DNA of 64,000 nucleotides, from the NCBI GenBank assembly GCA_017624235.1, contig JAGANL010000050.1, positions 28,027-92,026 on the forward strand, given 5' to 3'. The translations under genes and the position numbers were made by a program. Positions within the stretch are counted from its first letter, which is position 1. Each line of letters starts with the position of its first letter. Positions 17,497-27,181 of the stretch are shown piece by piece. A model generated the notes under the pieces. The model was given only the letters and a program-made list of their open reading frames with translations, was not told where the DNA came from and ran no database searches. This stretch comes from Lachnospiraceae bacterium. GTDB lineage: Bacteria; Bacillota; Clostridia; Lachnospirales; Lachnospiraceae.

Positions 17497-18262
17497 CTAC
17501 GGATTGCTGTCCGTATCCTTAATCAGAGTAATTACGCCATCCGAATAACACAGAACGGCACATTCATATCCGTTTTCCACATGCTCCAGCACATCTCCCC
17601 TAATTGCTACAACAAGGTTAACCGGAACGCTGCTTTCCTTGACTGTATCTAACAGCTTATAGGTATCCTTATCGCGGATTTCCATTTCCAGTTCAAACAC
17701 ATCCTCAATCACAGTATCCTTAGCAAGTGTCGCATGGATTGCATCGGCATATTGCTCAAAAAGCTCTAACAGAGCCGGACCGCACTGACTTGGAAAGGAG
17801 TTCATATGTGCATAACCGCCGTTCTGTATGCCCAATGCTGCTGTTAACTCCTGCTCCGGTGTTGTAGAGAACACGGTCGCAATACTGCTTTTCTCTCTGT
17901 TATCCGTATAATGGGCAGGAATGGTGGAAACGATTTCTTTTCCATCTGCACCTGTTACCCTCGGCAGATAATTGTCCGGATTGGAATTACTCTTTCTCCA
18001 GTCCTCTTCCCTACGCTTCTTTTCCAGTTCCTTGCGGTGCTTGCTGTCCTTACTGTCTTCCACAATCGGCTGGGGACTCGCACTTGGCTCCGGACTCGCA
18101 CTTGGTTCCGGACTCGCACTCGGTTCCGGGCTTTCGCTCGGACTCGGGCTCGCACTCGGACTCGGGCTTGCACTTGGCTCCGGGCTCGCATGATATGGTC
18201 AGCCCTGTCGTCACCAGGAAAAATAGAATCGATCGGTTCTCTTTCCAAAATCCCTTTTTCAT
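17497..18262 (-). pseudogene. Secreted repeat-linker protein, frameshifted near 18190
   Basis: The N-terminal frame starts at 18262 (MKKGFWKENRSILFFLVTTG, a signal-peptide-like segment with positive n-region) but then runs into an implausible Cys/Glu-rich reading of the repeat DNA and stops at 18050. The next frame, open from 18198 to 17497, reads the same DNA as a sensible Pro/Ser linker (SPEPSA units) followed by a 185-residue domain (HYTDNREKSSIATVFSTTPE, MNSFPSQCGPALLELFEQYA, VPVNLVVAIRG). A one-base shift between about 18180 and 18198 joins them. A GTG at 18063 would give a leaderless domain only. Domain not recognised. Either a real mutation or an error in the repeat. Confidence 0.65.
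18074..18190 (-). repeat. 18-bp tandem repeats encoding an SPEPSA linker
   Basis: Three consecutive 18-base units (18074, 18092, 18110) then shortened and compound units of 12, 18, 24 and 9 bases to 18190. All units are multiples of three, so unit gain or loss keeps the frame; they do not by themselves explain the frameshift. Confidence 0.8.
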
Positions 18263-18305
18263 CTGTTCATCCATCCCCGTTTTGATATCGTTTTCGCTCA
18301 AAGCC

Positions 18306-19742
18306 TTACAGCCAAAGCTTTGCAAGCACTGCAAGTCCGTCTTCCATTTCCTGTTCTGTCAGTCCTGCATACCCAAGCAGAATCGTAGCAGGCTTTTCTG
18401 CACCGGACTTTTCCCTATTCTCCGCGCCAAACTCCTTCATACCGTAAACCCGGATTCCATGCCTGGCTGCATTCTCTTTCAGCTCCTCCTCTGTCCTTCC
18501 CCGCTGATCCGTCAGCAGCAGGTGAAGCCCTGCATTTTCGCCACTGATGGTAAAGGCCGCTTCAAAGGGCTTTAGCAGCCGGAGCATTTTGTCATGCTTT
18601 TCCCGATATACCTTGCGCATACGGTTCAAATGCCGTTCAAAATAGCCGCCGCCGATAAACTCTGCAAGCACCTCCTGCTCTGTACGCTGTACCGTAGAGG
18701 AAAGATAACTGCAATATTTGTGGTATGCCTGCACCAGCTGCCCCGGAAGTACCAGATAGCTGATGCGGATCGCCGGAGAAATGGACTTGGAAAAGGTTCC
18801 GATATAAATGACCTTATCCTGTCCGTCCGAGGACTGGAGCGCCGGAATCGGCTTTCCTTTATAGCGAAATTCACTGTCATAGTCATCCTCGATCAGATAC
18901 CTCTCCGGACGTTTGGATGCCCATTTCAGCAGCTCCATCCGACGTCCAATGGGCATGACCGTTCCGGTCGGGAACTGATGCGAAGGCATCACATAGGCGA
19001 GATTGGCCTGACTTTCCTCCAGCCTGTCCGGCCGCATCCCATACGCATCCATTTCCACCTCTAAAATCTGATATCCAAAGGAGGCAAACATTCGGCCTGC
19101 CTTACGATAGGTCGGATTTTCCAGGGCCACTCTGCGCACAAATGGCTTTTCCCGCTCCTGATCCACACCGTTTAACAGCTTTTCTAACAGCATCAATAAA
19201 TAATCATTCCCTGCACCGATAATAATCTGCTCCGGCTCACAGTTGACTCCTCTGGAGGAATGCAGATAACGGCTCAGCATCACGCGAAGCTTCAGATCCC
19301 CCTGCCCGGCTCCCGTCAGGAACAGCCTGTCTCCCTGTTCGCTGAACACCTTCCGGTAAATACGTCTCCATGTATCGAATGGAAATTCCTGCAAGTCTAC
19401 CGCACTGGTGGAAAAATCCACAAAATAGCCCGTTCTTGGTTCCTCCTGCTGCAGCTCCTCCCTCCGTCCGTCCACCGGCAGATGATACAGTTCCTCCATG
19501 TGGCACACAAAATAGCCCTTATACGGCCGAGCTTCAATATATCCCTCCGATACCAGCTGCTCATAAGCCAGATCCACCGTACTCCTGGACACCTGTAAAT
19601 ATTCTGCCAAAGAACGCGTTGAGGGAAGCTTCTCATCATATAGAAGCTTCCCTGTCTTAATTTCCTGTTTGATATATTCGTAAATCTGCTCGTAAAGATG
19701 CTTTCCTTCTCTCACATCGAGCGTTAATGTCATACTGTTCAT
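18306..19742 (-). CDS. MocR-type regulator (GntR DNA-binding domain fused to aminotransferase-like domain)
   Basis: 478 residues. N-terminal winged helix GKHLYEQIYEYIKQEIKTG, LPSTRSLAEYLQVSRSTVDL and YEQLVSEGYIEARPYKGYFV; then a fold type I aminotransferase domain with YLIEDDYDSEFRYKG and the PLP lysine in GTFSKSISPAIRISYLVLP. Such proteins (PdxR, GabR) sense PLP or amino compounds rather than catalyse. The start ATG overlaps the stop of the upstream DUF2225 gene (TAATG), so translation is coupled; an ATG at 19733 is an alternative. Target genes not evident here. Confidence 0.9.
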   Translation of the reverse strand: MNSMTLTLDVREGKHLYEQIYEYIKQEIKTGKLLYDEKLPSTRSLAEYLQVSRSTVDLAYEQLVSEGYIEARPYKGYFVCHMEELYHLPVDGRREELQQEEPRTGYFVDFSTSAVDLQEFPFDTWRRIYRKVFSEQGDRLFLTGAGQGDLKLRVMLSRYLHSSRGVNCEPEQIIIGAGNDYLLMLLEKLLNGVDQEREKPFVRRVALENPTYRKAGRMFASFGYQILEVEMDAYGMRPDRLEESQANLAYVMPSHQFPTGTVMPIGRRMELLKWASKRPERYLIEDDYDSEFRYKGKPIPALQSSDGQDKVIYIGTFSKSISPAIRISYLVLPGQLVQAYHKYCSYLSSTVQRTEQEVLAEFIGGGYFERHLNRMRKVYREKHDKMLRLLKPFEAAFTISGENAGLHLLLTDQRGRTEEELKENAARHGIRVYGMKEFGAENREKSGAEKPATILLGYAGLTEQEMEDGLAVLAKLWL

Positions 19743-20599
19743 TATTTTGCTGCTTTTTTCTCTTTGATTTTCTTTACCAGTTCTTCCTTTACGTCCCTTG
19801 CACGATCCTTCATTCTCGGATTGGCTCCGGGTGATACGATTACGCTGGCAATCAGCTTGCTCGCTACATCAAACTGTTCAAAGCGCATCGCCAGTACGGC
19901 AATCAGGTAATCCACGGTACATTCATCCATACCGCACATCGGAAAGCCTTCACTCTGTCTGGCCGCCAGAAATCCATCAAAGGCATTCTTCAAAAACTCA
20001 TTTTCCTGTGCCTCGATTTCTGCCTTCTTCTTATCGTAATCCGGCTCTTCCTTCTTCAGATGCTCTGCCTGTCCCCGAAGCAGCCATCCTGTCTTCAGAC
20101 AGATATACGCTTTCTCACTGGCCTTCGTCTGCTTTACGATTGCATTGACCAGCGCCATCTTATAACGCTCCAATGCCTCATCGTAGCTGTAGATTTCCTT
20201 TTCCTCCTTGTTAGCCGGCTTAAAGTTTGCACAGATATTTTCTTTGATTTTCTTCATCTGCGGGCCGGTCAGGAACTTAAAATATCGGCTGAGTGAAGTA
20301 TATCCGCAGTATGGACACATGATGACATCATATTTGAGCATATCAATCTGCTCATACCTTGGACGCATATCCTGATCGGAACCGATCAGCTTGACTTTTC
20401 CCACCTTTACAGTCTTTACCTTAAATTCCTTATCACACACCGGACAGGTATGGCTCTTATCAAAGATAAAATCCTGCTCCTGCATGACAGGCGCTGCTGC
20501 TTTGGCGTCTGCTGCTTTCTCCTTCGGTGACTCAAAGAGACTCATCCCCTCCAGCTTACCGAGACCGAACTGCTCCAATCCTGATAATAATCCACTCAT
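19742..20599 (-). CDS. DUF2225 family protein
   Basis: 285 residues. Two CxxC pairs near the N-terminus, CPVCDKEF and CPYCGYTSLSRYF, separated by about 50 residues, are typical of DUF2225 and suggest a zinc ribbon; the C-terminal part is helical with TPR-like repeats (ERYKMALVNAIVKQTKASEKAY). Cytoplasmic. Start 20599 (MSGLLSG) preferred: the ATG at 20611 has its AAGGA directly touching. Located 17 bases after glnS. Function not established. Confidence 0.8.
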   Translation of the reverse strand: MSGLLSGLEQFGLGKLEGMSLFESPKEKAADAKAAAPVMQEQDFIFDKSHTCPVCDKEFKVKTVKVGKVKLIGSDQDMRPRYEQIDMLKYDVIMCPYCGYTSLSRYFKFLTGPQMKKIKENICANFKPANKEEKEIYSYDEALERYKMALVNAIVKQTKASEKAYICLKTGWLLRGQAEHLKKEEPDYDKKKAEIEAQENEFLKNAFDGFLAARQSEGFPMCGMDECTVDYLIAVLAMRFEQFDVASKLIASVIVSPGANPRMKDRARDVKEELVKKIKEKKAAK

Positions 20600-20616
20600 A
20601 TTTTCCACCATTCCTT

Positions 20617-22299
20617 CTAATTATTCTTCGGAAGTACATAGGAACTCTTTAACGATACGATTCTGTTAAATACCGGTGCTCCCGGTTTCGAGTCCTTATA
20701 ATCTACACAGAAATACCCCTGTCTTACAAACTGGAAGCTTTCATACGGTTTTGCCTCTGCTGCTGCCGGCTCCAGATAACACTCCTTTAATACCGTCAGA
20801 GAATTCGGGTTCAGATTCAGACTGCCGTCCTCATTGTATACACCCTTTTCCTCATCAATGATATTCTCATAGAGTCTTACCTCTGCTTTCACTGCCTCTT
20901 TGGCCGGTACCCAGTGTATCGTACCCTTTACCTTCCGTCCGGTAAAGCCCGTTCCGCACTTTGTCTCCGGATCATAGGTACAGTGCACCTCGATGACCTT
21001 GCCGTTTTCATCCTTGACGCAGCCGGTACAGGTGACAAAATAAGCATTCATCAGACGTACTTCATTTCCCGGGAACAAGCGGAAATATTTCTTCGGCGGC
21101 TCCTCCATGAAATCCTCACGGTCTATATACAGCTCTCTTCCAAACGGAACCTGTCTGCTGCCAAGCTCTTCATTTTCCAGATTATTCGCTACATCCAGAA
21201 GCTCGGTCTGACCCTCTGGATAATTATCAATAATCAGCTTCACCGGATCTAAGGCTGCCATCAGTCTCGGTCTTTTCAGCTTCAGATCTTCACGGATGCA
21301 GTACTCAAGCATTGCATAATCCACGGAAGAATTGCTCTTGGATACACCGCACAGCTCCACAAACATCTTGATGGATTCCGGTGTAAAGCCCCTTCTGCGC
21401 AGTGCTGCAATGGATACCAGACGTGGATCATCCCAGCCGTCTACGATGCCTTCCTCCACCAGCTTCTTAATATATCTCTTACCTGTGACCACATTGGTCA
21501 GGTACATCTTTGCAAATTCAATCTGCTTAGGCGGATGCGAATACTCTAACTCTCTCACCACCCAGTCATACAGCGGTCTGTGATCTTCAAATTCCAGGGT
21601 ACAGATGGAATGCGTAATGCCTTCAATCGCATCCTCAATCGGGTGTGCAAAATCATACATCGGATAAATGCACCACTTATCTCCGGTATTCTGATGAGAC
21701 ATATGCGCTACACGATAGAGAATCGGATCACGCATGTTGATATTCGGAGAGGCCATATCGATTCTGGCACGCAGTACCTTTTCACCGTCTGCGTATTTTC
21801 CTTCCTTCATCTCCGTAAACAGCTTCAGGTTCTCTTCAATGCTCCGTTTTGAATACGGGTCCTCTTTTCCCGGCTCCGTTAAAGTTCCTCTATACTCTCT
21901 GATCTCATCGGCCGAAAGATCCGATACATAGGCCTTTCCCTTCTGAATCAGCTTTACAGCGCCCTCATACATCTGGTCAAAATAGTTGGATGCAAAGAAG
22001 AGTCTGTCCTCCCAGTCAGCCCCCAGCCATGCGATATCCGCTTTGATGGATTCTACGAACTCCGCCTTTTCCTTGGTCGGATTCGTATCATCAAAACGCA
22101 TGTTAAACTTTCCGCCATATTTCTGAGCCAATCCATAATTTAATAAAATACTTTTGGCATGTCCGATATGAAGATATCCGTTCGGTTCCGGTGGAAATCT
22201 GGTGTGCACCGTATCGTAGACACCCTCTGCCAGATCCTTATCAATAATCTGTTCAATAAAATTTTTGGAAACTACTTCTGTGTTCTCTACATTTGCCAT
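20617..22299 (-). CDS. glnS: Glutaminyl-tRNA synthetase
   Basis: 560 residues. Class I signature [18 protein letters not shown] (HIGH at 44-47) with the GlnRS-specific [25 protein letters not shown] and [15 protein letters not shown] follow. The KMSKS-like site reads [11 protein letters not shown], divergent. It charges tRNA-Gln directly with Gln, so the GatCAB amidotransferase in this window is not needed for Gln-tRNA. There is no C-terminal YqeY fusion, which some clostridial GlnRS carry. Start 22299 follows GAGGAG by 10 bases. Confidence 0.95.
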   Translation of the reverse strand: MANVENTEVVSKNFIEQIIDKDLAEGVYDTVHTRFPPEPNGYLHIGHAKSILLNYGLAQKYGGKFNMRFDDTNPTKEKAEFVESIKADIAWLGADWEDRLFFASNYFDQMYEGAVKLIQKGKAYVSDLSADEIREYRGTLTEPGKEDPYSKRSIEENLKLFTEMKEGKYADGEKVLRARIDMASPNINMRDPILYRVAHMSHQNTGDKWCIYPMYDFAHPIEDAIEGITHSICTLEFEDHRPLYDWVVRELEYSHPPKQIEFAKMYLTNVVTGKRYIKKLVEEGIVDGWDDPRLVSIAALRRRGFTPESIKMFVELCGVSKSNSSVDYAMLEYCIREDLKLKRPRLMAALDPVKLIIDNYPEGQTELLDVANNLENEELGSRQVPFGRELYIDREDFMEEPPKKYFRLFPGNEVRLMNAYFVTCTGCVKDENGKVIEVHCTYDPETKCGTGFTGRKVKGTIHWVPAKEAVKAEVRLYENIIDEEKGVYNEDGSLNLNPNSLTVLKECYLEPAAAEAKPYESFQFVRQGYFCVDYKDSKPGAPVFNRIVSLKSSYVLPKNN

Positions 22300-22337
22300 C
22301 TTTTTTCCGCTCCTCAGGTAACATTTCACCCCGGCAG

Positions 22338-22363
22338 AAAAAGCCTGCCGGACAGGCTTTTTT
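22338..22363. terminator. Symmetric terminator hairpin in the glnS leader
   Basis: AAAAAGCCTG, short loop, CAGGCTTTTTT: perfect stem with A and T runs on both sides, so active on both strands. It stands 39 bases before the glnS start, between the palindrome at 22443-22720 and the gene, and could either end upstream transcription or attenuate glnS. Confidence 0.65.
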
Positions 22364-22442
22364 GCCTATATTAAAACTATACTACCACAGAACTTTAAAA
22401 TAATAAAGAGCCAGAAATGCTTTTTTTCATTACCGGACAATC

Positions 22443-22720
22443 GTCCAGCCCATGCCGGGAACCGTCCTCCCTCCTGCGCTGCAAAGAAAATTTCGGGACA
22501 TACAGCAGGACTGAGCGTTTTCTTAATGGAGCATTCAACACACAGGGGAAAATCGGCACGGATGCCGATTTTAGGCGCCACGTGCAAGGATGCACATGGG
22601 CGCCGCCCCGAACGGCTGTCACATAGGCTTCTGCTCCATTTAGAAAACTCCAGTCCGAATGTCGTCCCCAAATTTTCTTTGCGGCGCAGGAGGGAGGACG
22701 GTTCCCGGCATGGGCCGGAC
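22443..22720 (+). repeat. Large palindromic element, copy 1
   Basis: Near-perfect inverted repeat: arms 22443-22500 and 22659-22720 (GCCCATGCCGGGAACCGTCC and its complement at the outside). Inside lie a proximal stem AATGGAGCA/TGCTCCATT flanked by GTTTTCT/AGAAAAC, hairpin A 22549-22572 (AAAATCGGCA/TGCCGATTTT) and hairpin B 22574-22604 (GGCGCC...GGCGCC with GTGCA/TGCAC). Starts 7 bases past the DHH gene stop. The core matches the copies at 30806 and 52736; the outer arms do not. Confidence 0.85.
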
Positions 22721-22726
22721 AGTTCC

Positions 22727-24238
22727 TTATGCTGGCTGAAACATTTTGGCAAATACATCCGCTTCCACCACGGAAACATCCTTCCGGTCATCTCCGCGGA
22801 CAATCAGATAATCCCCCGGTCTTCCCAGCATATATTTTTCCTCATCCCGCAGCGTAAAGACCTTGACTCTCCTGTCTAACCTTCGGGCATAGACAAACTC
22901 CTCGTCTATTGCCTCACATACCCCTGCATGCTCCAGCAAGAGCTTTATTTCTCCATTTAATTTGTTCTTTACAGTAGGTCTGTACTTTGCACGAAGAATA
23001 CATTCCTCCGCACAGAATTTCTGAGGCAACACACGATAAGAATTTTCAAATTTCTCCCTGCTGATCGTATACACTTCTCCCTTGACTCCAACCATGATAT
23101 ACATGTCCGGATCCACGGTCAGCTCCGTATCTCCCTCCAGGGTACGTATCGTAACCGGAGTTCCTGCCGGCAGAATATCCGTACTGTGTACATAGCCTAC
23201 CGGCAGATGACTGCTGCGGTAAAGCTGCATCTCTTCCAGATTCGTTTCATATTCCCGTGCATAAATAATGTCACAAAGATCAAAATATTCATTCATTTTC
23301 TGACTGAAATAAGCTTCCGAATGCAGGGTTGGATAGTATTCCTCATACAATCCCTTACTGATAAAACCTCCTGCCTTCTCCAGATGTCCTCCACCGGAAC
23401 CGACCTCAGCACATAAAAAGTTTGCCAGTTCACTGGCCTGAACCTCCTTTACACAGCTTCGTATCGACAGCTTATACCCCTCCTGTACCTCATTATATAC
23501 CACACAGGTACGAACCTCATCTACCTGAATGAGGAGGTCACTAATCAGACCCAGAATATTCGGATCACAGGGCTGGGAATGGATGATGGCATAATTATAA
23601 TCATCGTTGAAAATATAACGAATCATAGCAATACCGGCAATTTCCAGCTCCTTTAGAGAAAGATTGGAATTGCGGAAAATCGTAATCAGACTCTTCTGAT
23701 AGACAAGACTGTCCCTCATATCCATATCATGCGGATTGTAAATCTCCGCAAATTGATTCGTATCCGAATAAAGTCCATAGTACAGTGCTGTCCCAAGCTG
23801 CACATTATCCCCGATCCGGTATCCCTCTTCCCGAAGCATTTTCCAGACCAGAGTGGCACAGCTTCCCAGGCTCGGATCAATCCTGCTCAGTGCAATATCC
23901 TCTATTTCGATCTGGTGATGATCGATGATTGCTATATGTTCTGCCGGTATTCCGGTTACATTTCCTGCTCCGTACTGACAGTCCACAGTAATCAGCAGTC
24001 CTTTCTGGAAATCCACCGGCGGCTTTACATACTCAATCGGAATGTTCAGCTTTTCCACCATCAGGGTCAGATTTGTCTTCTGTATCTGATTTCTTCCGCT
24101 GTAAACAAAGCGGGTATCCTTTCCCTGATCCCGAAAATAGCAATAAAGCCCATATCCTGATGCCAGCGCATCTCCATCCGGATTATCATGACATTGAATC
24201 GTAATCGGATTGTAAATTTCTAAATCTTTTAACTGCAT
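22727..24238 (-). CDS. DHH-family phosphoesterase
   Basis: 503 residues. DHH domain: QCHDNPDGDALASG (motif I), LLITVDCQYGAG, AIIDHHQIEIED (the DHH motif) and an asymmetric SDTNQFAE; DHHA1-like glycine motif GSGGGHLEKAGGF at about residue 280. The remaining ~200 C-terminal residues are an extra domain with no recognised family. Members hydrolyse nano-RNAs or cyclic dinucleotides (NrnA, GdpP types). This protein has no membrane or PAS domains, so NrnA-like rather than GdpP-like, but longer than NrnA. GGAGG stands 7 bases before the ATG. It is downstream of a GGDEF-EAL gene (62-base gap with a terminator). Confidence 0.85.
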   Translation of the reverse strand: MQLKDLEIYNPITIQCHDNPDGDALASGYGLYCYFRDQGKDTRFVYSGRNQIQKTNLTLMVEKLNIPIEYVKPPVDFQKGLLITVDCQYGAGNVTGIPAEHIAIIDHHQIEIEDIALSRIDPSLGSCATLVWKMLREEGYRIGDNVQLGTALYYGLYSDTNQFAEIYNPHDMDMRDSLVYQKSLITIFRNSNLSLKELEIAGIAMIRYIFNDDYNYAIIHSQPCDPNILGLISDLLIQVDEVRTCVVYNEVQEGYKLSIRSCVKEVQASELANFLCAEVGSGGGHLEKAGGFISKGLYEEYYPTLHSEAYFSQKMNEYFDLCDIIYAREYETNLEEMQLYRSSHLPVGYVHSTDILPAGTPVTIRTLEGDTELTVDPDMYIMVGVKGEVYTISREKFENSYRVLPQKFCAEECILRAKYRPTVKNKLNGEIKLLLEHAGVCEAIDEEFVYARRLDRRVKVFTLRDEEKYMLGRPGDYLIVRGDDRKDVSVVEADVFAKMFQPA

Positions 24239-24265
24239 CGTACTTCCTCCATACAGACACCAAAA

Positions 24266-24291
24266 AGAGAACCCCTTAAACAGGATTCTCT
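24266..24291 (-). terminator. Terminator after the GGDEF-EAL gene
   Basis: AGAGAAtCC...GGggTTCTCT on the minus strand followed by TTTTTGG, 9 bases past the stop at 24300. Confidence 0.7.
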
Positions 24292-24299
24292 ACTTTGTT

Positions 24300-27011
24300 T
24301 CAAACAGTCTCCAGGATTTCCACGGCCTGCACATATTTTTTTTCAAAAGCATCCTGTGGCATGGGTCTGTCAAAATAATAGCCCTGTATCAGACTGACCT
24401 TCATTCCCTTTAATACCTTATACTGCTCCTCGCTCTCAATTCCTTCCACGCAGACATTCACCCCAATCGCATCTGCCAGCTCCGAAACCATCTTGATAAA
24501 GGACTGGGAATAGCTGTCCTTTGCCAGATCCTTCACAAAGCTCTGATCCACCTTGATCACATCCAGCGGCATTTCCCGGATATGATTTAAGGACGAATAA
24601 CCTGTTCCGAAATCATCCAGCGCAATGCGGGCTCCCAGCTTTTTAATATTTCCCAGAATCTCCTTCATCCGGTCCATATCGTTGATAGCCAGACTCTCGG
24701 TAACCTCCAAGGTCAGATTCCGGGGGGCGATTCCTGTCTCCCGAATCGTCTGTTCGATGATTTCCACAATATCCGGCTGCAGAAGCTGTACGACGGAAAG
24801 GTTCACATTGACCTTATAATTCGGCCTTCCGCTCTCATTCCACTTTCTGCAGGCCACACAAGCCTGCTTGAGCACATGATTGCCGATCGGATTGATCAGG
24901 CCCAGATATTCCGCTAACGGAATAAATTCCGCCGGCGAAATAAATCCCAGCTCCGCACTGTTCCACCGGATCAGAGCTTCCGCTCCGGTACACGGGGTGT
25001 CGGGCAGCCTGTTATCCACAATCGGCTGGAAATAAACCTCAAATTCCTTATACCCGTCCACCGTAGCATCGCGCATATTCTTTTCCATATCCAGACGCTT
25101 ATTCGAGCCGGATGCAATATTATCGGAATACTGGGTCATCCGGTTCTTGCCGCCGCGCTTTGCCTCATACATGGCAATGTCGGCCTTCTTGATCAGCTCC
25201 TGTACATTATCGCCTTCCGTCGGGAAATTGACTACGCCCATGCTCATGGTACAATAATAATCGGCATCCTTTAAAAACCATGGTCTGCCAAAAATATCCC
25301 TTATTTCATTGATAATCCTGTCAAACTTTTGAAAGCTTGCAGGAGGAATGATAATGACAAACTCATCTCCACCCATCCGGTAACAGGTATTATCGATTCC
25401 GTCTATTCTTTTCAGACTGTGTGAGATGGCTTTTAAGAGCACATCCCCATACTGATGCCCCAGGCCGTCATTGATGTGCTTGAAATCATCCAGATCCAGA
25501 TAGAGCAGCGCTCCCTCCGTACCATCCTTCTTTGCCTGATCAATATGCCATGCAAGATCCCGCTCACAGCACATACGGTTATATAAGCCGGTCAGGAAAT
25601 CCGTATAGGCCTGCTGCTCAATCTTTCTTTGATAAATCTTCTTATCCGTAATATCATAAATCGCATACAGGGCAGCTTTCCTGCCGTCCACCCATCGTAT
25701 GCCTGTATAATAAAGATCATACCAACGCTTTTTTTCCGTATGGCTGAACTCATAATTGCCATCGTTTCTGCCGGCCGAAGCACCTCTTTCCAGCAGAGCA
25801 TCCAGCGTACCATCTTTCAATTCCTTCTCAAAGGTTCTTTTCAGAATGCGGTTGCCAAATAAAAACCGACCAGTCTCCTCATCCTTGACATAAATGGCAC
25901 TGCCTACATGATCCAGAATATTTTCCAGTGTCTCATAGGAGCTGACCAGTGAATTTTTCTGAAGCCGTTTTGTAATAATGCTCTGCATAATCTTAACGAC
26001 ATCATTGACAAACCGAATCTCATCCACCTGCCATCGTCTTTCTGCTTTGCACTGGCAAAAGGACGCATACATGCTGACCGTATCATTGAGCCGTATCGGC
26101 ATGATAATCAGCGATTTTAAATGCATCCGCTTCATATATTCATTGTCAGCAGCCGAACATTCCGAAAGGGAGGAGATGACCAACGGCTTCTCTATCTCCA
26201 AAAGCTGTGGCTGATCCATTCCCCTTGTCTGGTCAAATACCGATGCAATACCATGATTGCACCACTCACCTACCAGATCAATGTATTTTCCCTGCTTATG
26301 CTTTCTGAAAATCTGACAGCTTGAAACCTCCAGATAACTGCCCGCCAGCTTCAGAATCTCCTGCAGGATTGCTTCTATGCCCTCGTCACTGTCCAAAAAC
26401 TGTACAATTTCCGTAAAGGTTTCAATCCTGCGCAGCGACTCGCTCATTTCCTGTTCTGAGGTTCTGTCCCGCTGCCATTCCTTTTCTGCTTCCATACTTT
26501 GAAGCTTCATCGAAAACAACTTTCTGCTGATGGTTCCAAGCAGCTCTAAGGAGCGATACATTCTGTTTTCTGTCGTAACCGTCTTCATCCCGGTAAGCTG
26601 ATGTTCCACAGCCCCTTCCTGCTCCGGAAACACAGCCAGAATAAACCAGCAGCAGAACACCCTGCCGGATACCCTCACCGCAAGCGCTGCCAGTCTCACA
26701 TTCTCATACTCCGTAGGCTCTACGATCTGCTCCTCCAGAGAACCCTCTTCCGAGACACGACGGAACATCGCGTCCATCCGCTCTGCGGATACACAGCCCT
26801 GAATCCGTTCTTTCTCTGTCTTTTCGCCTGACCACTCTGTAACAGGATGCCCCTTCTCATCCACACAAAGTGCAAATACATCTTCTGCCCTGCAGAACCG
26901 TTTCTGCAGCTGCTCCATGTCCCCCTTTTCCAGCAGTCCTTCCACGGCATGTTTCTCATCCCTGCCTGAATTTTCTCTTATTATACCCTGCACCTTATAG
27001 CCTCCACTCAT
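24300..27011 (-). CDS. GAF-PAS-GGDEF-EAL cyclic-di-GMP enzyme
   Basis: 903 residues, no membrane span. Order: N-terminal ~200 residues with CAEDVF-type sensory region, GAF-like domain about 205-345, PAS-like about 365-460 (YVKDEETGRFLFGN), GGDEF 470-630 with intact GGDEF at 547-551, and EAL 650-900 with E678-A-L, LDDFGTGYSS, DQSFVKD and CVEGIES. The allosteric RxxD site five residues before GGDEF is absent (GIDN). Both catalytic signatures look intact, so it may make and degrade cyclic di-GMP. Start ATG 27011 preferred over GTG 27014; AGGGAAG upstream. Confidence 0.9.
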   Translation of the reverse strand: MSGGYKVQGIIRENSGRDEKHAVEGLLEKGDMEQLQKRFCRAEDVFALCVDEKGHPVTEWSGEKTEKERIQGCVSAERMDAMFRRVSEEGSLEEQIVEPTEYENVRLAALAVRVSGRVFCCWFILAVFPEQEGAVEHQLTGMKTVTTENRMYRSLELLGTISRKLFSMKLQSMEAEKEWQRDRTSEQEMSESLRRIETFTEIVQFLDSDEGIEAILQEILKLAGSYLEVSSCQIFRKHKQGKYIDLVGEWCNHGIASVFDQTRGMDQPQLLEIEKPLVISSLSECSAADNEYMKRMHLKSLIIMPIRLNDTVSMYASFCQCKAERRWQVDEIRFVNDVVKIMQSIITKRLQKNSLVSSYETLENILDHVGSAIYVKDEETGRFLFGNRILKRTFEKELKDGTLDALLERGASAGRNDGNYEFSHTEKKRWYDLYYTGIRWVDGRKAALYAIYDITDKKIYQRKIEQQAYTDFLTGLYNRMCCERDLAWHIDQAKKDGTEGALLYLDLDDFKHINDGLGHQYGDVLLKAISHSLKRIDGIDNTCYRMGGDEFVIIIPPASFQKFDRIINEIRDIFGRPWFLKDADYYCTMSMGVVNFPTEGDNVQELIKKADIAMYEAKRGGKNRMTQYSDNIASGSNKRLDMEKNMRDATVDGYKEFEVYFQPIVDNRLPDTPCTGAEALIRWNSAELGFISPAEFIPLAEYLGLINPIGNHVLKQACVACRKWNESGRPNYKVNVNLSVVQLLQPDIVEIIEQTIRETGIAPRNLTLEVTESLAINDMDRMKEILGNIKKLGARIALDDFGTGYSSLNHIREMPLDVIKVDQSFVKDLAKDSYSQSFIKMVSELADAIGVNVCVEGIESEEQYKVLKGMKVSLIQGYYFDRPMPQDAFEKKYVQAVEILETV

Positions 27012-27104
27012 CACTCTTCCCTGAATGTATTTTGTACCATTATTTTACATGAAAAAATGCCACATTGCAACACTTCTTCCCCTGCCCGATACGGCTTGGA
27101 CTGC

Positions 27105-27134
27105 TTTACATATGCGGTGCAATTATGCTAGAAT
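27105..27134 (+). promoter_or_regulatory. Promoter for the DUF2142-like gene
   Basis: TTTACA (27105-27110), 18-base spacer, TAGAAT (27129-27134) with TG one base upstream; 48 bases before the start. Confidence 0.55.
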
Positions 27135-27181
27135 AAGTCCATTGAAGAAATTCAAAATAAGAGGAAAAGAGTAGAAATTTC

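Noticed and set aside
17497-18063. Complete gene starting at GTG 18063
   Set aside because: The same frame continues upstream as a clear SPEPSA linker, so the GTG is internal and the gene is frameshifted.
18074-18190. CRISPR-like array
   Set aside because: Direct contiguous 18-bp units without spacers, encoding a protein linker.
22366-22803. ORFs in and around the palindromes (also 30726-31025, 52887-53261) with a shared RFLN...GKIGTDADFRR-like peptide
   Set aside because: They are translations of the conserved palindrome core, with no ribosome sites, and run into neighbouring genes in other frames; shared residues come from the repeat itself.
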